Source: Pseudonocardia sp. ICBG1293
Lineage (GTDB): Bacteria; Actinomycetota; Actinomycetes; Mycobacteriales; Pseudonocardiaceae
Assembly (NCBI RefSeq): GCF_020131355.1
Contig: NZ_JAHLEL010000085.1
Coordinates: 1-64,000 of the forward strand
Length of the DNA: 64,000 nt
Direction of reading: 5' to 3'
Position 1 is the stretch's first letter; the number at the start of each line of letters is the position of its first letter. The position numbers and the translations under genes are program-made. Under the pieces are notes generated by a model. It saw only the letters and a list, made by a program, of their open reading frames with translations, was not told the origin of the DNA and did not search any database. This document shows, one piece after another, positions 8,441 through 20,037 of this stretch.

Positions 8441-9325
8441 TCAGTGGCCCACTCGGACCGGGTCGAAGACCCGCATGCGGCCGCCGGGACGTCCGGCACA
8501 GGTCAGCGGCCGGTCCACGCCGACGAACCGTTCCTTCACCTCGACGACGCAGTCCGGCCCGGTGAACCGGACCCGCCACGCGGTGCTGCCCGCCGGTGCG
8601 CCGTCGGAGTCGACCCCGGCGACGCGCAGGTCGTCAACACCGCGGGACCCGGTCGCGAGCCGGGCGTGCTGCTGGGCCGCCTGCACGGCGGGGGACAGCG
8701 CGGAGCGGCCGCGCAGCCGGGACGGCACGACCAGGCCGCGGGCGGCGTCGCGCACGATCGAGGGGCCCTCCAGCGGGGAGACGCCGCCGTAGACGAGACC
8801 GTGGGGCAGCAGCACCATCGCCGGCGCGAAGCGGCAGCCGCCGATGTGGCTGCACTCCCAGGTGCCCTCCGGGTCGTCGGCGACGAGTGCCGCGGCCAGC
8901 GGGCGGCCACGGACCGCGCAGCAGGCGTCGTGGCGCCCGTGCGCGCAGACGAGGGTGAGCGGGGCGTCGTACGGGTCGCCCTCGGCGGTGACGGCGGCGG
9001 CGAGGTCGCCCGCACCGGCCCAGGTGCCGGTGCGGATGCCCTCGTGCCCGGGCCGGGCGTCGACCCGGAACCACCGCAGCCCCTCGGCGCGGCCCGCGCG
9101 CCGGCCGGGCCGGCGGACCAGCACGATCCGCGCGCCCGTCCCGCCCGCCCACGCCCCGAGCGCCGCGGCCGCGTCGGGGTCCAGCGCCTGCAGCGCGAGC
9201 CGCGGCCACGCCCCGCGGTGCTCGACCAGGAACCAGTGCTGCGCCGGTGGGGCGGTGCCCTCACCGGGGTCGCCTGCCGCCTCGGCGAGCTCGGCGCAGC
9301 GCTGGAAGGCCCGGGCGCCGGTCAC
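8441..9325 (-). CDS. Sucrase/ferredoxin-like (thioredoxin-fold) protein
   Basis: A 294-residue member of the Suc_Fer-like family, related to thioredoxin-like [2Fe-2S] ferredoxins. Visible blocks are LVCAHGRHDACCAVRGRPLAAAL (about residues 125-147) and WECSHIGGCRFAPAMVLLPHGLVYGG. The Cys pairs (C-x7-CC and C-x4-C) are the candidate cluster ligands. Family members are poorly characterised; an electron-transfer role is inferred. Its ATG overlaps the JmjC gene's stop by 4 bp (ATGA), so it is the third gene of the peptide-JmjC-Suc_Fer operon, where it could supply electrons or handle the cofactor for the oxygenase. Confidence 0.8.
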   Translation of the reverse strand: MTGARAFQRCAELAEAAGDPGEGTAPPAQHWFLVEHRGAWPRLALQALDPDAAAALGAWAGGTGARIVLVRRPGRRAGRAEGLRWFRVDARPGHEGIRTGTWAGAGDLAAAVTAEGDPYDAPLTLVCAHGRHDACCAVRGRPLAAALVADDPEGTWECSHIGGCRFAPAMVLLPHGLVYGGVSPLEGPSIVRDAARGLVVPSRLRGRSALSPAVQAAQQHARLATGSRGVDDLRVAGVDSDGAPAGSTAWRVRFTGPDCVVEVKERFVGVDRPLTCAGRPGGRMRVFDPVRVGH

Positions 9326-10626
9326 GCCACGGCCGGGACGAGGACGCCCTCCCGCACCAGGCGGCGGACGAGCACGACCTGGTCGTCGGCGTCGAGCCCG
9401 GGCAGCTCACCGACGGCGTGGACACCGCCCGCGAGCAGTGTCCGCAGCGCGGGCTCGACCGCGGCGGGCAACGTCAGCGTCTTCTCGGCCAGTTCCAGCA
9501 CCACCCGATCATCACCCGGGACGAGACGGTGGTGCACCCCGAGACGGCGGCGCCCACTGTCGCCGGGCGCGAGGTCCTGCGCGAACGTGGCCAGCGCGAC
9601 GGGACCGACCGGCTCCGGACGCCCGCCGGACCACACGTGGGCGCGGACGCCCCGCGCCACCGGGACGGCGGCCACGGCCGCGGTGAGCGCGTCCCGCACC
9701 GCGTCGAGATGCGGGGCGAGCCGGCGGGGGTCGGCGAGGTCGATGCCCAGCGGAAGGGAGGCGCGCAGGCGGTCGTCGGACCCGACGAGCCTCATGAGGG
9801 ACTCGACGAGAGCGTAGCGGGTGACGACGTGCACGCCGATCGTCAGGTGCGCCGACACCCCACCCAGGGCGGTGGCCGAGTGCAGCCAGCCGCGTGGCAG
9901 GTACATCACGTCGCCGGGCTCGAGGACCCGGTCGACGACGGGGTCGTCATCGCGCGCCCGTGCGTCCACCGCGTCGCGGTGATCGCTCCACGGCTGCGAC
10001 CGCAGCGGGGCGGTGTGGACGGGCTCGTGGACCCGCCAGTGCTTCTGCCCGGCGAGCTGCAGCACGAACACGTCGTGCACGTCGTAGTGCGCGGAGAAGC
10101 CCTGCGACTGGGGCGGGGTGACGTAGGCGTTGGCCTGCACCGGGTGGCCGAGGTCCTCCGCGAGCGCGGTGCAGAAACCGATGACGGCGGGCCAGGTGCG
10201 GTGCAGGGCCTGCAGGACGACGGTGGTCCCGTCGGCGAACAGCGCGGCCACCCGGTCGTCGCGGACCTGGTCGGCGATCTCCGCCCCGACACCGCCGGGG
10301 CCCGTGAAGTCCGCGGACCCGACCACGGAGCCGTGCCGCGCGAGCCGCAGGAACGGCGTACGCAACCCCCTGACCGACAGCAGCTCGTCGACCCCGTCGA
10401 GGTCGAGCAGGTCGCGGAACCCCGTGTGATCGGCTGCCGTACGCAGCAGCGGCGCGGCACCCCAGAACTGCCCGGCGAAGGCGTCCACGTCCGGGCCGAC
10501 GAGTCGCGCCAGCGCGCCCCCTGCCGGGGTGCCACGTGCGCCGGCCGGCGCCGGGGTGTCCTGCTGGGAGGACGCCCCGGCCCCGGCCGTCGGCCCGGTG
10601 GGGTCAGTGCGCACCGCTGTCGGCAC
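9322..10626 (-). CDS. JmjC/cupin-4 Fe(II)/2-oxoglutarate oxygenase (RoxA/MINA53/NO66-like)
   Basis: A 434-residue ROX-type oxygenase; relatives hydroxylate Arg or His side chains on proteins. The jumonji core is clear: FWGAAPLLRTA near the start, NAYVTPPQSQGFSAHYDVHDVFVLQLAGQKHWRVHEP, containing the H-x-D iron ligands (HYD), and GDVMYLPRGWLHSATAL with the distal His. A C-terminal winged-helix-like part (ELAEKTLTLP to VLVRRLVREG) follows, as in RoxA-type enzymes. The GTG start overlaps the 3' end of a small peptide gene by 23 bp and the stop overlaps the Suc_Fer gene. The overlap suggests the peptide is a partner or substrate, by inference. Confidence 0.85.
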   Translation of the reverse strand: MPTAVRTDPTGPTAGAGASSQQDTPAPAGARGTPAGGALARLVGPDVDAFAGQFWGAAPLLRTAADHTGFRDLLDLDGVDELLSVRGLRTPFLRLARHGSVVGSADFTGPGGVGAEIADQVRDDRVAALFADGTTVVLQALHRTWPAVIGFCTALAEDLGHPVQANAYVTPPQSQGFSAHYDVHDVFVLQLAGQKHWRVHEPVHTAPLRSQPWSDHRDAVDARARDDDPVVDRVLEPGDVMYLPRGWLHSATALGGVSAHLTIGVHVVTRYALVESLMRLVGSDDRLRASLPLGIDLADPRRLAPHLDAVRDALTAAVAAVPVARGVRAHVWSGGRPEPVGPVALATFAQDLAPGDSGRRRLGVHHRLVPGDDRVVLELAEKTLTLPAAVEPALRTLLAGGVHAVGELPGLDADDQVVLVRRLVREGVLVPAVA

Positions 10627-10741
10627 CGCCGTCGGCGCCGCCGTCGTGCTGGCCGGGGGTCCCCTGACCGGCGCCGGAGTCGGCGGGTCCCTCGGGGCCC
10701 GTCGAGCCGGATGTGGTGATGTCGTCGTCGCTGAGTGCCAC
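10604..10741 (-). CDS. 45-residue Asp/Gly/Ser-rich peptide (candidate modified-peptide precursor)
   Basis: A short gene with strong start signals: GTG at 10741 preceded by AGGAAGGA about 6 nt upstream. The peptide opens MALSDDDITTSGSTG and ends with D-G-G-A-type repeats (DGGADGGADSGAH). It is acidic and low-complexity, with no Cys and no hydrophobic stretch. It has an ALSDDDI-like leader and a repeat-rich C-terminus. The stop lies 23 bp inside the following JmjC oxygenase gene, so they are co-translated. I infer that the repeat Asp/His residues could be hydroxylated by that oxygenase. Similar short acidic proteins exist in actinobacteria, but I cannot assign a characterised function. Confidence 0.65.
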   Translation of the reverse strand: MALSDDDITTSGSTGPEGPADSGAGQGTPGQHDGGADGGADSGAH

Positions 10742-11088
10742 GATGATTCCTTCCTGGACGTCGGGACGGTCGAACGCCGTCTACCCCGAGCCGGGGCGCG
10801 TCATGCTCCGGGACCCGATCCGGGCGCCGCGGGCACCCCGGGGGAGGGCGGCGAACCCGGCGCTCCCGCCCGGGGACACCCGGTCGCGCGCGTGGTCGTA
10901 CCCGGGCGGGCGTCCCGGCGACGCCGCACCCCGGCCGGCACCGCCCGCGGTGCGCGGTCACGACGCCACCGCCCACCGCATCCGCACGGCCGTGCCCGGA
11001 CCGTGAACGGGTTCGCCCGTCGCACCGCCGCCCGGCCGCTACCCTGACCACCGTCGCCACGCCACTATCGCACGCCCGCCGGAAGCCG
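10742..11088. other. 347-bp divergent intergenic region (peptide operon / GH26 gene)
   Basis: No gene is supported here. It must hold the promoter of the peptide-JmjC-Suc_Fer operon (minus) and of the GH26 lipoprotein gene (plus). TACCCT near 11040 is a possible -10 for the latter. The rest is GC-rich with scattered short inverted repeats and no conserved RNA structure that I can recognise. Confidence 0.5.
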
Positions 11089-12027
11089 ATGACCGCGTTG
11101 TTGATCGCCGCCGCCCTCGCGCTGCTGCTGTCCTGCTCCGCCGGTCCGGTCGCCGACGTCCCCGCACGCCCCTTCCCGTTCGGAGCCTTCACCGGGTCCG
11201 ACGCCGAGGGGGTCGCCCGCCTGGCCGAGTTCGAGCAGTGGCTCGGCCGGCCCGTCGACGTCGGGCACACGTACCTGCCCGGCGAGGGCTGGGACGACCT
11301 GGAGGGCCCCGGCTACATCCTCGACCCGTGGGCGCAGTGGCAGCGCGAGCACCCCGACCGGCTGTTCGTGCTCAACGTGCCGATGGCCGCCCCGAACGAG
11401 GCCGGCCTGTCCGACGCCGAGGTCGCCGGCATCCTGCGGCGGGGCGCCGCGGGCGAGTTCGACCACCACTTCCGCACGCTCGGCGAGCGCCTCGTCGCGC
11501 GGGGACTCGACCGGGCCGTCCTGGTGCCCGGCTGGGAGATGAACGGGGAGACCTACTCCCACCGGTGCCGGCCGGACCCGCAGGCGTGGGCGGCCTACTT
11601 CCGCAACGTCGCCACGACCCTGCGGTCGGTGCCCGGGCAGCGGTTCCGCATCGACTTCACCGTCAGCCGTGGACAGGACGACATCGACTGGACCGCCTGC
11701 TACCCGGGCGACGACGTCGTCGACATCATCGGGATGGACTCCTACGACCAGGGGCCGGGCCGCCGGTTCGCCGACTTCGTCTCCCAGCCCCTCGGGCTGG
11801 CGGCGCACGCCGCGTTCGCCGCGGCCCACGGCAAGCCGGTGTCCTTCCCCGAATGGGGCCTGTTCCGCCACGGGGACGACCCCGAGTACTTCCGGCGCAT
11901 GCACGACTGGATGGCCCGCCAGGACACCGTCTACAGCACGATGACCGACTACTGCCCGCACGGGGTGTTCTGGTGTACGGAGAACCCGCTCTCCGCGCCC
12001 GTCGTCAGGGAGCTCTACGGGCGTTGA
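11089..12027 (+). CDS. GH26-like secreted lipoprotein glycoside hydrolase
   Basis: A 312-residue exported (beta/alpha)8 glycosidase of the GH26 mannanase-like group. The N-terminus MTALLIAAALALLLSCSAG is a lipoprotein signal with lipobox LLSC. Candidate catalytic acid/base is E150 in PGWEMNGE; the candidate nucleophile is E255 in FPEWGL, both in the expected family arrangement. It also has FRIDFTVSRGQDD and DIIGMDSYDQ. It sits beside an exopolysaccharide operon, so trimming or release of the cell's own polymer is as likely as feeding on mannan. Its 3' end overlaps the convergent GT4 gene by 23 bp. Confidence 0.8.
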   Translation: MTALLIAAALALLLSCSAGPVADVPARPFPFGAFTGSDAEGVARLAEFEQWLGRPVDVGHTYLPGEGWDDLEGPGYILDPWAQWQREHPDRLFVLNVPMAAPNEAGLSDAEVAGILRRGAAGEFDHHFRTLGERLVARGLDRAVLVPGWEMNGETYSHRCRPDPQAWAAYFRNVATTLRSVPGQRFRIDFTVSRGQDDIDWTACYPGDDVVDIIGMDSYDQGPGRRFADFVSQPLGLAAHAAFAAAHGKPVSFPEWGLFRHGDDPEYFRRMHDWMARQDTVYSTMTDYCPHGVFWCTENPLSAPVVRELYGR

Positions 12028-13120
12028 CCCGCGCGGTCCGTTCGGTGAGCGCGGCCAGCTCGGTCCAGGTCCGCGCGGTGTCGAACCCCCGGGCCCACCC
12101 GGCCGCGGCCCGGCCCTCGCGCCCGGCGAGCCCGGGGTCGAGCAACCGGTCCGCCACCGCGTCCGCCAGGTCGCCGGGATCCTCGGGCGGGACCAGGGCG
12201 CCGACCGCGGGAGGCACCAGCTCGGCCAGGCCGGGCACGGCCGAGGCGACCACCGGGCGTCCGGTGGCCAGGGCCTCGATCGCGGACAGGGACAGCCCCT
12301 CCCAGCGGGAGGGCAGCACGACGACGTCGGCCGCGGCGTAGAAGCGGGAGATGTCGGTGGTCGGGCCGAACCGCTCGAGGCCGGGTGTCCCGGTCACGGC
12401 CGCGCCGGTCCCACCCGCGTCGCCGCCACCGACCAGCACCAGCCGGGCGTCCGGGACCCGTCCGCGCACCGCACCCCACGCGGCCAGCAGGACGTCCTGT
12501 CCCTTCTGCCGGGCGAAACGCCCCGGGCAGACCGCGACCGGCGCGTCGTGCGGCAGCCCGAGGGTGTCGCGGGCCGCGCGCCGCTCGTCCGGTCCCGCCG
12601 GTCGGAAACGGGCCAGGTCGACGCCGTTGCGCACGACCGCGATCGGCTCCGGCACCCCGGCGGCGCGGCCCTGGGCCGCCTCACCCTCGCCGCAGGCCAC
12701 CACACAGGTGGTCCAGCGCGCCGCGGTCCGCTCCCAGCGCAGGGCCGCACGCGCCTGCACACCGTCGACGGCGAGCCAGGACCAGCCGTGCGGCTGGTGG
12801 AGCGTCGGCACCGTGCCGCGCACCGCGAGCCGCCCGGCGAGCCCGGCCTTCGCCGAGTGCAGGTGCACGACGTCCGGTGCCAGCCGGGACACCACCCGCC
12901 GCAGCGCGCGCACCTCGCGGGGCACCGAGAGCCCGGGCGCGCGGCCCGCGGCCCAGACCACGTGCGGCACCCCGGCGGCGGCCAGGTCACGGCCGAGCAG
13001 GCCGTCCGGCGGGCAGGCGACGTGGACGTCCCATCCCCGGGCGAGCTGGTCCACCGCCGCACCCAGGACGTAGCGGTGCACCCCGGCCACCGTGGGCTGG
13101 GTGACGTGCAGGACCCTCAC
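12005..13120 (-). CDS. Glycosyltransferase family 4
   Basis: A 371-residue GT-B glycosyltransferase acting on a lipid-linked sugar at the inner membrane face. From GTG 13120 it reads MRVLHVTQPTVAGVHRYVLG (acceptor-side Gly-rich loop), LAPDVVHLHSAKAGLAGRLA, PVAVCPGRFARQKGQDVLL, and the donor-binding motif VVLPSRWEGLSLSAIEALATGRPVVAS (E-x7-E). The longer frame to 13363 adds a non-conserved Arg-rich stretch and is rejected. The start overlaps the upstream GNAT gene's stop (GTGA). It is the last gene of the polysaccharide operon. Confidence 0.9.
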   Translation of the reverse strand: MRVLHVTQPTVAGVHRYVLGAAVDQLARGWDVHVACPPDGLLGRDLAAAGVPHVVWAAGRAPGLSVPREVRALRRVVSRLAPDVVHLHSAKAGLAGRLAVRGTVPTLHQPHGWSWLAVDGVQARAALRWERTAARWTTCVVACGEGEAAQGRAAGVPEPIAVVRNGVDLARFRPAGPDERRAARDTLGLPHDAPVAVCPGRFARQKGQDVLLAAWGAVRGRVPDARLVLVGGGDAGGTGAAVTGTPGLERFGPTTDISRFYAAADVVVLPSRWEGLSLSAIEALATGRPVVASAVPGLAELVPPAVGALVPPEDPGDLADAVADRLLDPGLAGREGRAAAGWARGFDTARTWTELAALTERTARVNARRAP

Positions 13121-14337
13121 GTCGTCGAGGACCCGGATCCGGGGGGTCGTCGGGTGAGGAGGGTCCGTGCCGCGGATCCGGCGCCGTCGGCGCGCAGCGC
13201 CCGGACGGTGGCACCCAGGCGGGCGTGCAGCTCCGGTGCCCGGTCCCGGACGCGGTCGCGCAGCGCGGCCCGCACCCGCACCGTCGCGACGTAGGAGGCG
13301 GCGCCCGGTGAGCGGCGACGGGACAGCAGCACCCGCCGCTGCGGGATCTCGACGCTCTGCCACCGCCGCTTGTAGGACTCGGCGCCCCGCAGCATGTCGA
13401 GGGCCACCCGCTCACGGTGCTCCACGACGTCGAGGCTACGGGAGAGGGTCAGCGCCGCCCCGTCACCTCCGTCCCGCAGCGCGGGGGAGACCCCCAGCAG
13501 GTAGGCGTACACCGCGCGCGGGCCGACGAGCAGCAGCATCGCGGCGACGTCGACCCCGTCGACGCGGTACAGGTCCAGGTGCGCCACCCCCGCCGGGACC
13601 AGGACGTCGAGTGCCCCGGTCAGCATCGCGGCGAAGCGGGGGGTGCGGTGCTCGGGGTTCCCGCCGCGCCCCTCCCACTGCAGCGCGTGCAGGTCGAGGA
13701 GCGTGGCGACCCCGGTGGAGGTGCCGACGGCGGCGCCCGGACCGGCCGGGAGGTACTCCACGCCGGTGGCCCGGACCTTGCGGATCCGGGTGCGCAGACG
13801 CTTGCGCGACCGTCCCTCGGTACCGGCGAGCAGGGCCTCGACCGAGCCGAAGGGCACCTCCAGGCACACCGAGGACGCCACCGACACCGCACCGCGCCAG
13901 TGCGCGGCCACCGCCGCGGCGACACCGTCCGCGCGGACCTCGGGCAGCTCCACGACCTGCCACCCCGGTTCGGCGAGCACCGACCGGGCGAGGTGCCGGA
14001 CGGCCTCGTCGCGCACCGTCTCGTCGACCAGGAACTCGGTGATGTCCGACAGCCCGCCGCCGACCGGGCCGAGCACGCGGACACCGGCGAGCCGGCGCGT
14101 CATCAGGGCGGCGCCGGCGACGAGGCGGCCGTCCCGGCGCACCGTCACCACGTGCAGTGAGGCACCGTCGCCGTAGTGGTCCCACCAGGCACACAGCCAC
14201 CCCGAACGCTGGAACGGGGTGGCGCTCGCACAGCGGTCGGCGAGGGCGTCCCACTCGGCGGCGAGATCCCGGAAGCCACCGGGGTCACGCACCGGGGCGA
14301 CGGACCAGTCACCGCCGAGCCCGCCCGCCGCGGTCAC
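13117..14337 (-). CDS. CelD/BioF2-like GNAT acetyltransferase (intact paralogue)
   Basis: A 406-residue protein with the tandem GNAT fold of the CelD/FemAB-like group common in exopolysaccharide clusters; it probably acylates a sugar intermediate. Blocks include EWDALADRCASATPFQRSGWLCAWWDHYG, GLSDITEFLVDE, VDVAAMLLLVGPRAVYAYLLGVSP and MLRGAESYKRRWQSVE. It shares all of these with the frameshifted gene at 5994-7270, so the two are paralogues. 4-bp overlaps at both ends place it between the Wzz-like and GT4 genes in one transcript. The acyl donor and acceptor are unknown. Confidence 0.85.
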   Translation of the reverse strand: MTAAGGLGGDWSVAPVRDPGGFRDLAAEWDALADRCASATPFQRSGWLCAWWDHYGDGASLHVVTVRRDGRLVAGAALMTRRLAGVRVLGPVGGGLSDITEFLVDETVRDEAVRHLARSVLAEPGWQVVELPEVRADGVAAAVAAHWRGAVSVASSVCLEVPFGSVEALLAGTEGRSRKRLRTRIRKVRATGVEYLPAGPGAAVGTSTGVATLLDLHALQWEGRGGNPEHRTPRFAAMLTGALDVLVPAGVAHLDLYRVDGVDVAAMLLLVGPRAVYAYLLGVSPALRDGGDGAALTLSRSLDVVEHRERVALDMLRGAESYKRRWQSVEIPQRRVLLSRRRSPGAASYVATVRVRAALRDRVRDRAPELHARLGATVRALRADGAGSAARTLLTRRPPGSGSSTT

Positions 14338-15155
14338 CGCCGGACCACCGTCGACGCCGGCCGGACGCCGTTGCGCCGGGGCACGGATGCCGGTGCCGTT
14401 GCCGGTGCCGCTGCCGGGGTCCGGCCCGGGGCCGGCGGCGTGGCGGGGGCGGGGGCGGGGGCGAAGTCACGGGGCGCGCGGCTCGACGCGGCGAACAGCC
14501 CCAGACCGGCGAGCAGTACACCGGCGGCACCGCCGACCATCGCGAGCAGCGCCGGGGAGGCCGACACCGGCTCGACCGGCTCCACGGCGGGCGCGAACAC
14601 CGCCAGCGCCACGCCCGTCTCGGCGCTGCGCTGGTTGCCGTAGGCGACGAGGCTCCCGGCGAGGGCGTTCGCGGTCGCCGTCGCCTCCCGCGGGTCGCCC
14701 GAGAGCCCGGCCACCTCGACCAGCGGGGCGTCGGGGGAGGTCTGCACCTCGGCCCGGTGCAGGACCTGCTCGACGGGGGTCCGCAGCTGCGCCGCCGCGG
14801 CGGCCGCGACGGCGGGCTCCCCGGCGATACGGCCGAAGGCCTGCGCGAAGCTGGTCGCCCGCTGCTGGCCGTCGGCGTCCTGCGCGGTCACCGCGACGTA
14901 GGCGGCCGTGCGGAAGGTCGGGCCGCTGACCAGCCCGTACCCGGCTCCGGCGCCCGCCCCGGCCGCGACGACGAGCGCCAGCACCCCGGCCCGCAGCGCG
15001 AGGCGGCGCCGCGAGGAGGGCGGGCCGGCGGCGGGGGTGGGCGGTGTGACCGCCCACCGGTGGGTCTCGGCGGTGGGGTCGTCCACCGGCCCCTGCTCGG
15101 TCCCGGGGGCGCCCGTTCCCGGGCGGGATCCGTCGGACGTGCTGGGGTCGCTCAT
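14334..15155 (-). CDS. Wzz/YveK-like polysaccharide chain-length or co-polymerase protein
   Basis: A 273-residue membrane protein. A cytoplasmic N-terminal part (about 55 residues, Pro/Thr-rich) is followed by a membrane helix (LALRAGVLALVVAAGAGAGAGYGLV), an external domain with FRTAAYVAVTAQDADGQQRA and coiled helical segments, then a second membrane helix near residues 205-230 (LLAMVGGAAGVLLAGLGLFAA) and a Pro/Ala-rich cytoplasmic tail. This two-helix layout fits Wzz/YveK-type length regulators; no kinase domain is fused. ATG 15155 overlaps the upstream GT4 stop. Confidence 0.75.
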   Translation of the reverse strand: MSDPSTSDGSRPGTGAPGTEQGPVDDPTAETHRWAVTPPTPAAGPPSSRRRLALRAGVLALVVAAGAGAGAGYGLVSGPTFRTAAYVAVTAQDADGQQRATSFAQAFGRIAGEPAVAAAAAAQLRTPVEQVLHRAEVQTSPDAPLVEVAGLSGDPREATATANALAGSLVAYGNQRSAETGVALAVFAPAVEPVEPVSASPALLAMVGGAAGVLLAGLGLFAASSRAPRDFAPAPAPATPPAPGRTPAAAPATAPASVPRRNGVRPASTVVRR

Positions 15156-16255
15156 GTCAGGGCCTTTCGGGGCATCGGGTCGCGTGCGGCGAGCCGTCGG
15201 TAGAGGGCGTCGAGCTCCGCGGCGACGTGGACCACGTCGAAGCGGTCCAGGCCGGCCGCCGGGCGGCGGTCCGGCGGCCGGTGGAGCAGTGACGCGACGG
15301 CGACGGCGACGGCGCCGGGGTCGGAGGCGACCCGCAGGTGACGCGGGTCGTCGAGCTGATCCAGGACGGGACCGGAGGCGTAGGCGACGGGCAGCCCGGA
15401 CGCCGCGGCCTCCAGCAGCGCCAGGCCGAAGGTCTCCTCGGGCGCGGGGGAGGCGAGCACGTCCATCGCGCCGAGGTGCGCGGCGACGTCGTCGACCTCG
15501 CCGGTGAACACGACGCGGTCCGCGACGCCGGACCCCCGGGCGTGCCGCTCGAGCGCCGCGCGTGCGCTGCCGTGCCCGACCACCAGCGCGGTGACCCCGG
15601 GGAGTGCCGGCAGGGCGTCGAGCAGGACGCCGACCCGTTTCGGCGGTTCTAGCCGCCCGACGACCCCGACGACCGGACGGTCGGCCGCCACGGCGTACCG
15701 GCGCCGCACCCGCTCGCGGTCGGCGGCGTCGAAGCGGTGGCCGGCCACGTCGGTCCCGTTGCGCAGCAGCGTGATCCGTCGGTCGGGGACGCCCCACCCA
15801 CGGAGCCGGTCAGCCACCTCCTGCGACACCGCGACGGTCGTGCGCCCCAACCGCTCGGTGGCCACGTAGAGCCCGCGCACCCCCGGCCGGTCCACCGGTC
15901 TGCCCTCGATCAGCGTCCCGTTCAGCGAGTGCTCGGTCGCCACGACGGTGCGCACCCCGGCCAGCCGTGCCGCGAGCCGGCCGTACACGCAGGCGCGGTA
16001 GAGGTGGGTGTGGACCACGTCGAAGCGGCCGCGCCGGATCAGCCGGACCAGCGCCGGGAGCGCGGACAGGTCGGTGTTGCCCGACATCGGCACGAGGTGC
16101 ACCGGGACGCCGTCCGCCCGCAGACCGTCGGCGACGACGCCCGGGTTGCCGAGCGCGACGACCTCGGTCTCGGCGCGGCGGTGGCGCAGCAGCAGGCGCA
16201 GCTGCCGCTCGGCGCCGCCCGCGTCGAGACCGGTGATGACGTGCAGGACCCTCAT
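15152..16255 (-). CDS. Glycosyltransferase family 4
   Basis: A 367-residue GT-B enzyme. It begins MRVLHVITGLDAGGAERQL, the canonical GT4 N-terminal loop (GGAERQ), and has FDVVHTHLYRACVYGRLAARLAG, VVGVVGRLEPPKRVGVLLDAL, and the donor-binding block PEETFGLALLEAAASGLPVAY. Its start overlaps the deacetylase stop and its stop overlaps the Wzz-like start, both by 4 bp. The sugar and linkage are unknown. The ORF is open much further upstream, but the ATG at 16255 is clearly the start by family alignment. Confidence 0.92.
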   Translation of the reverse strand: MRVLHVITGLDAGGAERQLRLLLRHRRAETEVVALGNPGVVADGLRADGVPVHLVPMSGNTDLSALPALVRLIRRGRFDVVHTHLYRACVYGRLAARLAGVRTVVATEHSLNGTLIEGRPVDRPGVRGLYVATERLGRTTVAVSQEVADRLRGWGVPDRRITLLRNGTDVAGHRFDAADRERVRRRYAVAADRPVVGVVGRLEPPKRVGVLLDALPALPGVTALVVGHGSARAALERHARGSGVADRVVFTGEVDDVAAHLGAMDVLASPAPEETFGLALLEAAASGLPVAYASGPVLDQLDDPRHLRVASDPGAVAVAVASLLHRPPDRRPAAGLDRFDVVHVAAELDALYRRLAARDPMPRKALT

Positions 16256-16973
16256 ACGAACGTCGCCTCCCCGTCCGGGACGCGCACCTGCCGCCGGACG
16301 TCCTTCGCGCGCAGCCGCATCCCGCCGTCCCGGTCCCCGACGAACGTGCGCGGCAGGGCGTGCCGACCCGCCCGCTCGTGCGGTGCGATCGCGGCGGCGT
16401 GTGCGTAGCCCGCGGACCGCACGGCGTCGATCTCCCGGTGCCCGACGTGGCCGTAGGGGTAGGCGAAGCCGGTGACCGGCCCGCCGACGAGGTCGGCCAG
16501 CTCGGCGCGGCTGCGCCCGACCTCGTCGCGCAGGCCGTCGGCGTCCCCGGCCGGCAGCGAGACGTGGGCGACCCCGTGGGAGGCGACCTCCATGCCCTCC
16601 GCCGCGGTGGCGCGGACCTCGTCCGCGGTCATCAGCCGCTTGACCGGGCCCGGGACGTCCCACGCGTTCGTCCCGCCGAGGCGTCCGCTGAGCACGTAGA
16701 CGGTGGCGGTGAACCCGTGGCGGCGCAGGACGGGTACGGCCCGGTGCAGGAAGTCCCGGTAGCCGTCGTCGAAGGTCAGGCCGACCAGGTCGCGGGCGGG
16801 GCCGTGCCGGCGGGCCTCCAGCAGCTCCGCGACGCCGACACCGCGGAGCCGGCGGGCGGCCAGCCAGGCCATCTGCCGGGCGAAGCGCTCGGGGGTGACG
16901 GTCACCCGGTACGGGTCCTCGGAGTAGTCGTCCACCGAGTGGTACATCCAGATCCAGGGCCAGCGGGTGGTGG

Positions 16974-16977
<4 letters not shown>
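16252..16977 (-). CDS. Polysaccharide deacetylase (CE4/NodB fold)
   Basis: A 241-residue NodB-homology enzyme that removes N- or O-acetyl groups from a polysaccharide. Motif 1 is LTFDDGYRDF (catalytic Asp and metal Asp), motif 2 is VASHGVAHVSL (the H-x3-H metal ligands), then GFAYPYGHVGHREI. No signal peptide is seen (MTTTRWPWIWMYHSVDD), so it may act in the cytoplasm on a lipid-linked precursor or be exported otherwise. 4-bp overlaps with the MurJ part upstream and GT4 downstream place it in the polysaccharide operon. Confidence 0.9.
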
Positions 16978-19999
<3,022 letters not shown>

Positions 20000-20037
20000 C
20001 TGCGGGAAGGTCCTCTCTCGCCGTCTGCGGGACCGCC

